From an uncultured Filifactor sp. (lineage in GTDB: Bacteria > Bacillota > Clostridia > Peptostreptococcales > Filifactoraceae), in contig CAMYCP010000030.1 in the NCBI GenBank assembly GCA_947254385.1, positions 1 through 10,410 on the forward strand: a stretch of DNA of 10,410 nt. Direction: 5' to 3'. The notes beneath the pieces are model-generated. The model searched no databases, was not told where the DNA came from, and saw only the letters and a list, made by a program, of their open reading frames with translations. This document shows, piece by piece, positions 1 through 6,940 of the stretch (the first letter of the stretch is position 1; the number at the start of each line of letters is the position of its first letter). The translations under genes were made by a program, and so were the position numbers.

Positions 1-15
1 GTGCGTACTAAATTG

Positions 16-21
16 TATAAT
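16..21 (+). promoter_or_regulatory. Possible -10 box upstream of queH
   Basis: TATAAT lies at 16-21 within ATTGTATAATGTA (12-24). The same 13 bases occur on the minus strand at the start of the MBL-fold gene (around 5912-5924), where they also sit as a -10 candidate. Any -35 box would fall at the very edge of or before the window, so the promoter cannot be confirmed. If used, it would give queH a leader of roughly 115 bases. Confidence 0.35.
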
Positions 22-26
22 GTAAG

Positions 27-46
27 CACAATTACAACATATTGTG
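27..46 (+). other. Small inverted repeat in queH leader
   Basis: CACAAT (27-32) and ATTGTG (41-46) are perfect inverted repeats separated by 8 bases, just downstream of the TATAAT at 16-21. In RNA this is a weak 6-bp hairpin; in DNA it could be an operator. It has no GC-rich stem and no U-run, so it is not a convincing terminator. Function unknown. Confidence 0.3.
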
Positions 47-55
47 ATTTAGACA

Positions 56-88
56 CATTGTAAAATTAATATTTTGTTTTTTATTTAG
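56..88 (+). repeat. Partial match to the core of the intergenic foldback repeat
   Basis: CATTGTAAAATTAATATTTT followed by GTTTTTTAT resembles the core CATTGTAAAATCAATATTTT-ATTTTTT of the two full repeats at 779-871 and 2074-2162, differing at only a couple of positions over about 27 bases. The outer arms of the full repeats are not recognisable here. It may be a decayed copy, or a chance similarity in AT-rich sequence. Confidence 0.35.
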
Positions 89-141
89 TTTTTTGTTATG
101 TAAATTTTTATAAAAAAAAGTAATTTTCAAGGGTTTTATAT

Positions 142-753
142 ATGGAAAAAATAAATTATAATAAAGTGATGGAAAGTATCATTTCCGGTTTTAACGGTGG
201 AAAAAAATCGTTGCTCTTACACGTGTGTTGTGCACCATGTTCATCACATTGTATAGATTTACTTAAAAATTTTTTTGATATCACGATATTTTATTATAAT
301 CCCAACATATATCCTTTTCATGAGTTTCAAAAAAGGCGAGGAGAAGTTTTTAAGTTGCTTGAATGTATGGATATTCACGATATTGAAATTGTAACTTTTA
401 AGTACGATGAAAACGAGTATTTGAAGTTTATACAAGGATATGAAACGGAAAAAGAGGGTGGAAAACGTTGTGCACTATGTTTCAGACTCAGAATGGAAAA
501 AGCCGCCGAATACGCCGCTTCACACGGATTTGATTATTACACGACCACGCTCAGTATTTCTCCGCATAAAAATGCGGCATTGTTAAATGAAATCGGCTTA
601 GATATTGAACAAAAGTACGGGATTAAGTATTTGCCGGCTGATTTTAAGAAAAAAGAAGGATATAAACATTCGGTAAAAATGTGCCTAAATTACGGTATAT
701 ACAGGCAAGATTACTGCGGTTGCCGTTTTTCACTAAATTCCAAAGAGGAGTGA
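142..753 (+). CDS. queH: Epoxyqueuosine reductase QueH
   Basis: Reduces epoxyqueuosine to queuosine in tRNA (GUN anticodons), the last step of queuosine synthesis; QueH is the unrelated alternative to cobalamin-dependent QueG (family knowledge, formerly DUF208). The 203-residue protein carries the family signatures: HVCCAPCSSHC at residues 27-37 with the adjacent pair C29-C30, a CxxC at C110-C113, TTTLSISPHKN at 134-144, and YCGC at 191-194 near the C-terminus. These cysteines bind the Fe-S cluster and a further iron site in characterised QueH. Length is normal for the family. The ATG has AAGGG at 129-133, 8 bases upstream, which supports this start. The queuosine gene tgt follows after a 177-base gap that contains a foldback repeat, so co-transcription is possible but not shown. 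Identification is firm. Confidence 0.95.
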   Translation: MEKINYNKVMESIISGFNGGKKSLLLHVCCAPCSSHCIDLLKNFFDITIFYYNPNIYPFHEFQKRRGEVFKLLECMDIHDIEIVTFKYDENEYLKFIQGYETEKEGGKRCALCFRLRMEKAAEYAASHGFDYYTTTLSISPHKNAALLNEIGLDIEQKYGIKYLPADFKKKEGYKHSVKMCLNYGIYRQDYCGCRFSLNSKEE

Positions 754-778
754 ACATTTTACTTTAATATTTTTTGTA

Positions 779-871
779 GGGCATCTTAAAAATTGATACA
801 ATAAAAAATAGAATTTTGTGCATTGTAAAATCAATATTTTATTTTTTCAAATGGAGGTTTTAGAGGTTCCC
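779..871 (+). repeat. AT-rich foldback repeat, copy B (queH-tgt gap)
   Basis: This ~93-base element matches the one at 2074-2162 along its length; the central stretch from 811 to 840 differs from 2101-2130 at only two positions. The arms 779-794 (GGGCATCTTAAAAATT) and 856-871 pair in + strand RNA with 14 of 16 positions matched if G-U is allowed. An inner stem pairs 805-810 (AAAATA) with 835-840 (TATTTT) and ATTTT 813-817 with AAAAT 827-831. TGTA occurs directly on both sides (775-778 and 872-875), like a short target duplication. There is no coding capacity for a transposase. It could be a MITE-like element, an intergenic RNA hairpin or a leader element; I cannot tell which. Confidence 0.65.
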
Positions 872-880
872 TGTATTATG

Positions 881-910
881 TTTACTTTATATGAAAGCTA
901 CAGATATTAT
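881..910 (+). promoter_or_regulatory. Possible tgt promoter
   Basis: TTTACT (881-886) and TATTAT (905-910) are separated by 18 bases and lie just downstream of the foldback repeat. Transcription would begin around 917, right before the AAGGAG ribosome binding site at 920-925, giving a very short leader. In such AT-rich DNA weak matches of this kind are common, so this is tentative. Confidence 0.3.
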
Positions 911-921
911 TTTATTTTTAA

Positions 922-2046
<1,125 letters not shown>

Positions 2047-2073
2047 AAATATACCCTGTTACGAGGCATAAAA

Positions 2074-2162
2074 CGACATCTTTAAAAATTAATAAAAATA
2101 GAATTTTGTAAATTGTAAAATCAATATTTTATTTTTTGAAGATGAAGTTTTTAGAGGTTAGC
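2074..2162 (+). repeat. AT-rich foldback repeat, copy C (tgt-rlmB gap)
   Basis: Second full copy of the element at 779-871, same orientation. The outer arms 2078-2090 (ATCTTTAAAAATT) and 2146-2158 (AGTTTTTAGAGGT) pair at all 13 positions in + strand RNA, three of them G-U. The inner stem is the same as in copy B: AAAATA 2095-2100 with TATTTT 2125-2130, and ATTTT 2103-2107 with AAAAT 2117-2121. AAAA flanks both ends (2070-2073 and 2163-2166), at the alignment positions where copy B has TGTA, but four A's in AT-rich DNA are weak evidence for a target duplication. The three terminal bases that pair in copy B do not pair here. It begins 27 bases after the tgt stop. Confidence 0.65.
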
Positions 2163-2200
2163 AAAAATAATTTTAATAAAAAATTGTATTTTTTATAAAT

Positions 2201-2204
2201 GGAG
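2201..2204 (+). promoter_or_regulatory. Ribosome binding site that sets the rlmB start
   Basis: GGAG at 2201-2204 lies 6 bases before the ATG at 2211. The earlier in-frame ATG at 2199 overlaps this GGAG and has no ribosome binding site of its own, so 2211 is the better start. Confidence 0.7.
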
Positions 2205-2210
2205 AAAAAT

Positions 2211-2921
2211 ATGCAAATTGAAGGCAGAAACGCCGTATCGGAGTATATAAGACAAAACGGAAAAGTAGATACTCTCTATATCTCTAAAGACAGTAAAGAG
2301 GGGAGCATAAAAAAAATCTTCGCCCTCGCCAAAGAACAAAAGATACTCGTAAAGACGGTGGACAAGGCGAAACTTGATTCAATGAGCGAAACTCACAATC
2401 ATCAAGGCGTGATACTTGTGACAAACGATTATTCATATTCAAATTTAAGTGAGCTTATTTCAGATAGCAGTTTTATCGTGATTTTAGATGAAATAGAAGA
2501 TCCGCGCAACATGGGAGCAATAATTAGAAGTGCGGAATGTGCGGGAGCGGACGGGATAATAATACCCAAAAGGCGTTCCGCCTCGATAAATTCGGTGGTT
2601 GAAAAAACTTCTGCCGGTGCTGTAAGTCACATTAAGATTGCACGTGTGACAAATATAGTAAACGCCATAGAAGAACTTAAAAAAAGCGGTTTTTGGCTTT
2701 ACGGGCTGGATATGTCGGGAGAAACATTCTATAAAACCGAATTTTCCGGTAAAGTTGCTATAGTGGTCGGAAATGAAGGCAATGGAATAGGTAGACTTGT
2801 CAAAGAAAAATGTGATTTTATGATTTCAATACCGATGTACGGAAAAATTCAATCCTTGAACGCCTCCGCCGCCGCATCGGTAGTGTTGTTTGAAATTGCA
2901 AAGCAAAAGTTTGAAAAATGA
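2211..2921 (+). CDS. rlmB: 23S rRNA 2'-O-methyltransferase RlmB (TrmH/SpoU family)
   Basis: Methylates the 2'-OH of a guanosine in the peptidyl-transferase region of 23S rRNA (G2251 in E. coli) with SAM. From the ATG at 2211 the protein has 236 residues, a normal length. It has an N-terminal substrate-binding domain (roughly residues 1-72, starting MQIEGRNAVSEY) and a C-terminal knotted SPOUT domain. The three SpoU motifs are present: DPRNMGAIIRSA (97-108), GNEGNGIG (187-194) and IPMYGKIQSLNASAAA (207-222), including the conserved Asn, Arg and Glu. An ATG 12 bases upstream (2199) is possible but overlaps the GGAG site. The stop overlaps the start of the NYN nuclease gene as ATGA, so the two are translated together. 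YacO/TrmH family members can have other RNA targets, but the rae1 neighbour supports RlmB. Confidence 0.92.
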   Translation: MQIEGRNAVSEYIRQNGKVDTLYISKDSKEGSIKKIFALAKEQKILVKTVDKAKLDSMSETHNHQGVILVTNDYSYSNLSELISDSSFIVILDEIEDPRNMGAIIRSAECAGADGIIIPKRRSASINSVVEKTSAGAVSHIKIARVTNIVNAIEELKKSGFWLYGLDMSGETFYKTEFSGKVAIVVGNEGNGIGRLVKEKCDFMISIPMYGKIQSLNASAAASVVLFEIAKQKFEK

Positions 2922-3397
2922 AATTTGAACGCAGGAAAATCATTTTGGTTGACGGCTACAACGTAATAAATTCCTGGGAGGAACTTAGCGGTCAAAACTT
3001 TGGTTCGGCTCGTGAACAACTCGACTTTACCGTTGCCGAATATGTAATGTACCATAACATAAAAGGATATATTATATATGACGCATACAACGTAAGAGGT
3101 GAAAAAGGCAAAAACCATAAAATCGGAAACCTTGAAATAGTCTTCACTCAGGAAAATCAGACGGCGGATTCATACATTGAAAAATTTATTGCCGAATTTA
3201 AACACAAACGGCATTATATACTTCAAGTTGTAACCGATGACGGTGCGGAAAGACAAAATATTTACGGTAAAGGAGCGGTAAGAATTTCAACTGTCGAATT
3301 TTATACAGACATACAAACAGCCGTGCAAGACATAAAAAACACAATAAAAACCCCCGTTTTACAAAAAAACACTCTGGATAACATACTGGATTATTAA
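2918..3397 (+). CDS. rae1: NYN-domain ribonuclease Rae1 (YacP)
   Basis: In Bacillus, Rae1/YacP is a ribosome-dependent endonuclease that enters the A site and cuts certain mRNAs during translation. This 159-residue protein has the PIN-like NYN fold signatures: ILVDGYNVI (9-17) with acidic D12, YDAYN (54-58) with D55, the QTADSYIEKF segment (81-90) with D84, and VTDDGAERQ (105-113) with D107/D108. Length fits the family, apart from a polar C-terminal tail (about 140-159) that is probably flexible. The start ATG overlaps the rlmB stop by 4 bases (ATGA) and has no good Shine-Dalgarno site, so translational coupling to rlmB is likely. The rlmB-yacP pairing is well known in Firmicutes. The family is clear; the exact target specificity is inferred from the B. 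subtilis protein. Confidence 0.88.
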   Translation: MKFERRKIILVDGYNVINSWEELSGQNFGSAREQLDFTVAEYVMYHNIKGYIIYDAYNVRGEKGKNHKIGNLEIVFTQENQTADSYIEKFIAEFKHKRHYILQVVTDDGAERQNIYGKGAVRISTVEFYTDIQTAVQDIKNTIKTPVLQKNTLDNILDY

Positions 3398-3410
3398 ACG
3401 ATAAAAAGAC

Positions 3411-3439
3411 TTGAAATCATGCGTAAGATGTCGTACAAC
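3411..3439 (+). promoter_or_regulatory. Possible promoter of the substrate-binding lipoprotein gene
   Basis: TTGAAA (3411-3416) and TACAAC (3434-3439) are 17 bases apart in the 88-base gap after rae1. The -35 box is good, the -10 box matches at four of six positions. It would give a leader of about 40 bases before the ATG at 3486. Confidence 0.4.
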
Positions 3440-3485
3440 GCCGGTACGGAAAATAAAAAAAATAAAAAATGAACGGTGAAAATTT

Positions 3486-4982
3486 ATGCGAAATAAAAAA
3501 ATAATATTTTGCTTATTTTTTATATGCTTGTTTTTAACGTCATGCACCGATGTAAATATGGAAAAATCTGATTTTAATACCGACGATACAGCATATGATA
3601 CGGTGAATGTTAAAAAAGATCCGGATTTAAATTTGGCCATGATTTATGAAAAAAATTTAAATCCCCTGCTTGTAAAAAACAGTGAAAACGATCACGTTAT
3701 GAAACTCATATATGACGGATTGTTCAAAATAGATGAAAATTACAATGCCATCCCCGCCCTGGCAAAAAGCATAACTTATTCGGACGGGGGTATGAAAGTA
3801 CTTCTTACTTTAAAAGATGACATCAAATGGCACGACTACAGAAATATAGTTTCTCAAGATGTAACCTACACCTTGAATTTTATAAGAAATCACCCTGAAA
3901 GTCCGTATTACAGCATGATTTCAAACATCGCCTCATGGGAAATAACGGACAATAAAAGAATTTCTTTAAAATTAAATTCACCTTCAAAAACTCAAGAATT
4001 TTGCCTTATATTTCCGATTATCCCGAATCATTCAGGAGAAAGTGAGTTTGTATTAAACGGGAACGGACGATATATGTACGAAAAAAACATAAATACCTAT
4101 ACAATACGACTTAAAAAGTTTGACGCTTATTACGGCTCAAAGCCTAAAATCAACAATATAAAAATACATTTGGTATCCGGTAAACAGGAAATTGAAAATT
4201 TATTTTTATCTACGGATTCCGATATAGCAGATGTTGGATATCAGGAAATAAGCCGTTATAAATATCCCATATTTGAAATAATACCGTATGAAAGCCGTCA
4301 ATATGAAATGTTGATATTCAATACTCAAAGGCCTCCGTTTAATATGCATAACAATCGAAAAGCCGTTATATGCGCAATAGACCGACAAATGATAATAAAT
4401 AAAGCATATCATTTGGAAAAATCTTTAAATGAAATTTTTTTACATGATAAATCCGATTTATCATTTAATAAAAATATATTCGCCTATGCACCCGAAAAGA
4501 CCGACAAACTTTGGAAAACACAAAAACGAAAAACCTATTATCTGGCAGTATCCAAAGACGAACCTTTAAGATACGGTGCGGCGGTTTTGATATCTGAACA
4601 ACTTAAAAGTGTTGCAATAGACACCGAGGTTATCGGGCTTGAAACGAACGAATTAAAACAAAAACTTCACTTAGGCAACTATGATATGGCGCTTATAGGC
4701 TATAGAACGTCTTTGTCACCCGATATAATGAAATTTTTTAAAGGGAAAAATTTAGTTCATTTTAATTCCATGAATCTAAAACAAAAAGAACAATTTGCTG
4801 CATCCGGCTTTGAATTTAAAACGGAGTATGCAAAATTACAAAAGAGTTTTGTTCAAAGCGCATTTTATGCGGGTTTTTGTTTTACGGACAGGTATGCGGT
4901 TTTAAATTCCAGAATATCGGGCAAACTTAAGCCTAATGAATACAATATATATAACGGAATAGAAAATTTGAGCATAAAATAA
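3486..4982 (+). CDS. Extracellular solute-binding lipoprotein, family 5 (oligopeptide/nickel type)
   Basis: Captures a solute, typically an oligopeptide, outside the membrane for an ABC importer. The 498-residue protein starts with a lipoprotein signal: MRNKK, a hydrophobic stretch, then the lipobox LTSC with C20 as the lipidated residue. The mature part opens with the family pattern LNPLLVKN (58-65), IYDGLFKIDENYNAIPALA (75-93), then a KVLLTLKDDIKWHD segment (104-117) and a QDVTYTL segment (124-130), all typical of SBP_bac_5 proteins such as OppA/DppA. GGTGA at 3475-3479 lies 6 bases before the ATG. No permease or ATPase gene is adjacent, so it is an orphan in this window and must share a transporter encoded elsewhere or act as a sensor. 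Ligand cannot be predicted. It converges with the next gene, the stops being 3 bases apart. Confidence 0.88.
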   Translation: MRNKKIIFCLFFICLFLTSCTDVNMEKSDFNTDDTAYDTVNVKKDPDLNLAMIYEKNLNPLLVKNSENDHVMKLIYDGLFKIDENYNAIPALAKSITYSDGGMKVLLTLKDDIKWHDYRNIVSQDVTYTLNFIRNHPESPYYSMISNIASWEITDNKRISLKLNSPSKTQEFCLIFPIIPNHSGESEFVLNGNGRYMYEKNINTYTIRLKKFDAYYGSKPKINNIKIHLVSGKQEIENLFLSTDSDIADVGYQEISRYKYPIFEIIPYESRQYEMLIFNTQRPPFNMHNNRKAVICAIDRQMIINKAYHLEKSLNEIFLHDKSDLSFNKNIFAYAPEKTDKLWKTQKRKTYYLAVSKDEPLRYGAAVLISEQLKSVAIDTEVIGLETNELKQKLHLGNYDMALIGYRTSLSPDIMKFFKGKNLVHFNSMNLKQKEQFAASGFEFKTEYAKLQKSFVQSAFYAGFCFTDRYAVLNSRISGKLKPNEYNIYNGIENLSIK

Positions 4983-4985
4983 ATA

Positions 4986-5858
4986 TCATTTGCCGTATTT
5001 ATAACTTCCGCTCTCTTTGTCCGAATAGATTGTATTGCCGTCGGATGTAAATATTATATTGTGTTGTTCGTCGGTTCTGAAAACTTTTATATTGTTATCT
5101 TTAAGGAGTTTCATAACACGTTTGGACGGGTGATGAAACGAATTTTTATAACCGCAGGATATTAGTGCAATTTCAGGTTTGACGACGCCGATGAATCTAT
5201 CCGAAGAGGATGTTTTGCTGCCGTGATGCCCAACTTTTAAAAAATCACATTTTAAATTCGGGTAATATGATAAAATTTCTTCTTCGTTTCTGTTTTCCGC
5301 ATCGCCCATAAACAAAAATTTGTTGTTGCCGTACTTTAGATACAGTACGGCGGAATATTGGTTAGTATTTGAATAATCGTGATCGTACGGGCTTATAAAT
5401 CCGGCTTTTACTTCATCTTTTATAGGCAAAGAAACTTCGTTCATCGCTCTTTTTAAGGGAATATTTTTTTCTTTTGCAAGTTTTATCATATCTTCAAAAG
5501 ATTGATTATCACCTTGTACGTCCGGAAGATAGAGTTCTACTATCTTAAAATTCGATATTACATCGGGGATTGAGCCGATGTGGTCGTTGTCCGGATGTGT
5601 TGCAATCAGAGCGTCTATTTTTTTTACCGAATGTTCGTGTAATGTGCTTATGACTTTCTCACTTTCGGACGGTTTACCGGCATCTATCAATATGGTATAT
5701 TTTTCGGGAGTAGTTATTAAGGTGCTGTCCCCTTGACCTACATCAATTGAGACGATTTTGAGTTTTCCGTCAAAAGCTGAATGTTTCGGCAGTAATGAAA
5801 ATATTAGGGAAAGTAATGCTAAAAATAAAATGAGTGCATATCTTTTAAAGTTTTTCAT
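4986..5858 (-). CDS. Membrane-anchored MBL-fold hydrolase, ComEC C-terminal-domain-like
   Basis: The 290-residue protein has an N-terminal hydrophobic anchor or signal (residues 7-23 after MKNFKR) that puts the catalytic domain outside. The metallo-beta-lactamase fold follows: VSIDVGQGDSTLI (36-48), ATHPDNDHIGS (86-96) with H88, D90, D92 and H93, FMGDAE (183-188) with D186, KVGHHGSKTSSS (208-219), ISCGYKNSFHHPS (233-245) and FRTDEQ (260-265). VGQGDS, GHHGS and the late Tyr/HHP-R-T-D pattern are those of the ComEC/Rec2 C-terminal domain, thought to degrade the non-imported DNA strand. A ComEC channel lacking this domain is encoded at 8094-9377. Other roles (phosphodiesterase, housekeeping hydrolase) are possible. 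A strong AAAGGAG sits 30 bases upstream of the ATG instead of at normal distance; an in-frame stop just upstream of this ATG rules out a longer start there. Confidence 0.85.
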   Translation of the reverse strand: MKNFKRYALILFLALLSLIFSLLPKHSAFDGKLKIVSIDVGQGDSTLITTPEKYTILIDAGKPSESEKVISTLHEHSVKKIDALIATHPDNDHIGSIPDVISNFKIVELYLPDVQGDNQSFEDMIKLAKEKNIPLKRAMNEVSLPIKDEVKAGFISPYDHDYSNTNQYSAVLYLKYGNNKFLFMGDAENRNEEEILSYYPNLKCDFLKVGHHGSKTSSSDRFIGVVKPEIALISCGYKNSFHHPSKRVMKLLKDNNIKVFRTDEQHNIIFTSDGNTIYSDKESGSYKYGK

Positions 5859-5888
5859 AAAATTTTAAGTTGCCGTTAAAAACGGGCG

Positions 5889-5895
5889 CTCCTTT
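5889..5895 (-). promoter_or_regulatory. Displaced ribosome binding site upstream of the MBL gene
   Basis: AAAGGAG (minus strand, 5895 to 5889) is the strongest Shine-Dalgarno match here but is 30 bases from the ATG at 5858. Between them, CCGTT-TTT-AACGG forms a 5-bp hairpin. No ATG, GTG, TTG or CTG stands at usable distance, so no leader peptide start is evident. Confidence 0.4.
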
Positions 5896-5916
5896 CTAAA
5901 AAATTAAGTTTTCTAC

Positions 5917-5922
5917 ATTATA
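5917..5922 (-). promoter_or_regulatory. Probable -10 box of the MBL gene
   Basis: On the minus strand TATAAT stands at 5922-5917 in the context ATTGTATAATGTA. No good -35 box is found 16-18 bases upstream. It points away from the promoter at 5954-5983, making the intergenic region divergent. Confidence 0.45.
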
Positions 5923-5953
5923 CAATGAATAATTCAAAAATAGGATATAAAAT

Positions 5954-5983
5954 TTGAAACATCGGTATAAAAAGGGGTATACT
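5954..5983 (+). promoter_or_regulatory. Promoter of the DUF2156-GNAT-comEC-holA operon
   Basis: TTGAAA (5954-5959) and TATACT (5978-5983), 18 bases apart, each match the sigma-A consensus at five of six positions. Transcription would start near 5990, about 20 bases before the GGAG at 6011-6014. This is the best promoter in the window. Its TTG is also the first in-frame TTG of the downstream reading frame, which therefore should not be taken as the start codon. Confidence 0.65.
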
Positions 5984-6010
5984 AAAAGGGTACAAAAAAT
6001 ATTTACTATT

Positions 6011-6014
6011 GGAG
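6011..6014 (+). promoter_or_regulatory. Ribosome binding site pointing to an AUU start
   Basis: GGAG at 6011-6014 is followed 8 bases later by ATT at 6023, in frame with the DUF2156 protein. No ATG or TTG is found at usable distance; the in-frame GTG at 6014 begins inside the GGAG itself. Confidence 0.5.
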
Positions 6015-6022
6015 TGATTTTT

Positions 6023-6937
6023 ATTAACGATATAAAAAAACCGCAGGATATGAACCCCTTTTCACTTGACGCCAAAGCCGATCTTATGCCTTACTATAAT
6101 ATTGTGCGTTATGAGGCGTGTGAATACAGTTTTACGACTATGTATTTGTGGCAACAATCTTATGAATTTCATTACACGATAAAACCGAAGTTTGCATTAA
6201 TATTCGGCTCGGACGATAAAAAGCCGTTTATATTGAACCCCTTATGTGAGGAAAAATATTATGAAGAGGCGATGGAATTTGCAGATGAAGTGTTCGAATT
6301 TATAAAGTGTCCGCTGTATTTCAGGGCGATAACGTCACCTTTTAAAGAATATCTGGAACAAAAATATCCGAATAAACTTGAGATGATAGAACATAGAGAC
6401 GGTTTCGACTACGTGTATGAGGCTGAAAAACTCAGGACTTTAAGCGGCAGGAAACTGCACGGTAAAAAAAATCACTACAACGCTTTTATAAAGAAATACA
6501 AAGACAGAGCCGAATATCGTAAACTCACACCGGAGAATCATAAGGATATAATAGACGTGGAAGAAAAATGGGCGCACTCCAAAGAAAACGATGAAAATAT
6601 CGTAAGTGAACGTCTTGCAATCTCCAAACTTTTAAGCAATATATCCCGTTTTCCCGAAATAAAAATAGGCGGAATATATATAGACGGCAAATTGTCGGCG
6701 TTTGCCATAGGGGATTTGTTAAATTCCGACACGGCGCTCGTTCACGTGGAAAAAGCCGATGATGACATAAGAGGGTTATATGTCGCTATAAACAAATGGT
6801 TTATAGAAAACGAGTTTCCCGATGTAACTTTTGTAAATCGGGAGGATGATTTGGGATTGGAAGGATTAAGAAATGCCAAACTTTCTTATAAACCCATAAA
6901 ACTCGTTAAAAAATGGGAAATATTGAGTAAAGGATAA
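6023..6937 (+). CDS. DUF2156 (MprF C-terminal-like) protein, probable AUU start
   Basis: DUF2156 proteins share the twin-GNAT-type fold of the MprF catalytic domain, which moves amino acids from aminoacyl-tRNA to phosphatidylglycerol; stand-alone soluble members have no settled function. From ATT at 6023 the protein has 304 residues. Family-like segments are YEACEYSFTTMYLWQQSY (residues 31-48), LSGRKLHGKKNHYNAF (136-151), the ALVHVEKAD region (about 241-249), and the C-terminal FVNREDDLGLEGLRNAKLSY (270-289). There is no transmembrane segment, so it is cytoplasmic. An upstream in-frame TTG (5954) coincides with the -35 box and lies before the predicted transcript start; the next ATG, at 6050, has poor ribosome binding site spacing and would remove the first strand. 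Three bases separate it from the GNAT gene. Family assignment is good; substrate unknown. Confidence 0.82.
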   Translation: MNDIKKPQDMNPFSLDAKADLMPYYNIVRYEACEYSFTTMYLWQQSYEFHYTIKPKFALIFGSDDKKPFILNPLCEEKYYEEAMEFADEVFEFIKCPLYFRAITSPFKEYLEQKYPNKLEMIEHRDGFDYVYEAEKLRTLSGRKLHGKKNHYNAFIKKYKDRAEYRKLTPENHKDIIDVEEKWAHSKENDENIVSERLAISKLLSNISRFPEIKIGGIYIDGKLSAFAIGDLLNSDTALVHVEKADDDIRGLYVAINKWFIENEFPDVTFVNREDDLGLEGLRNAKLSYKPIKLVKKWEILSKG

Positions 6938-6940
6938 GCC

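Noticed and set aside
862..910. preQ1 riboswitch upstream of tgt, suggested by AGAGGTTC at 862-869
   Set aside because: The start resembles the 5' strand of a preQ1-I aptamer, but no matching CCTCT strand and no A-rich AAAAAACTAA-type tail follow. The same AGAGGTT is part of the foldback repeat and also occurs before rlmB, which has no link to preQ1.
2199..2210. ATG at 2199 as the rlmB start
   Set aside because: It overlaps the GGAG site at 2201-2204 that is well spaced for the ATG at 2211, and has no site of its own upstream.
5871..5890. Rho-independent terminator in the divergent region
   Set aside because: The CCGTT/AACGG stem is only 5 bp with no U-run after it on either strand, and no gene on either side ends there.
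5954..6022. TTG at 5954 as start of the DUF2156 protein
   Set aside because: The TTG is the first part of a TTGAAA -35 box with a good -10 box 18 bases on, has no ribosome binding site, and the extra 23 residues (MKHRYKKGY...) do not look like the family.
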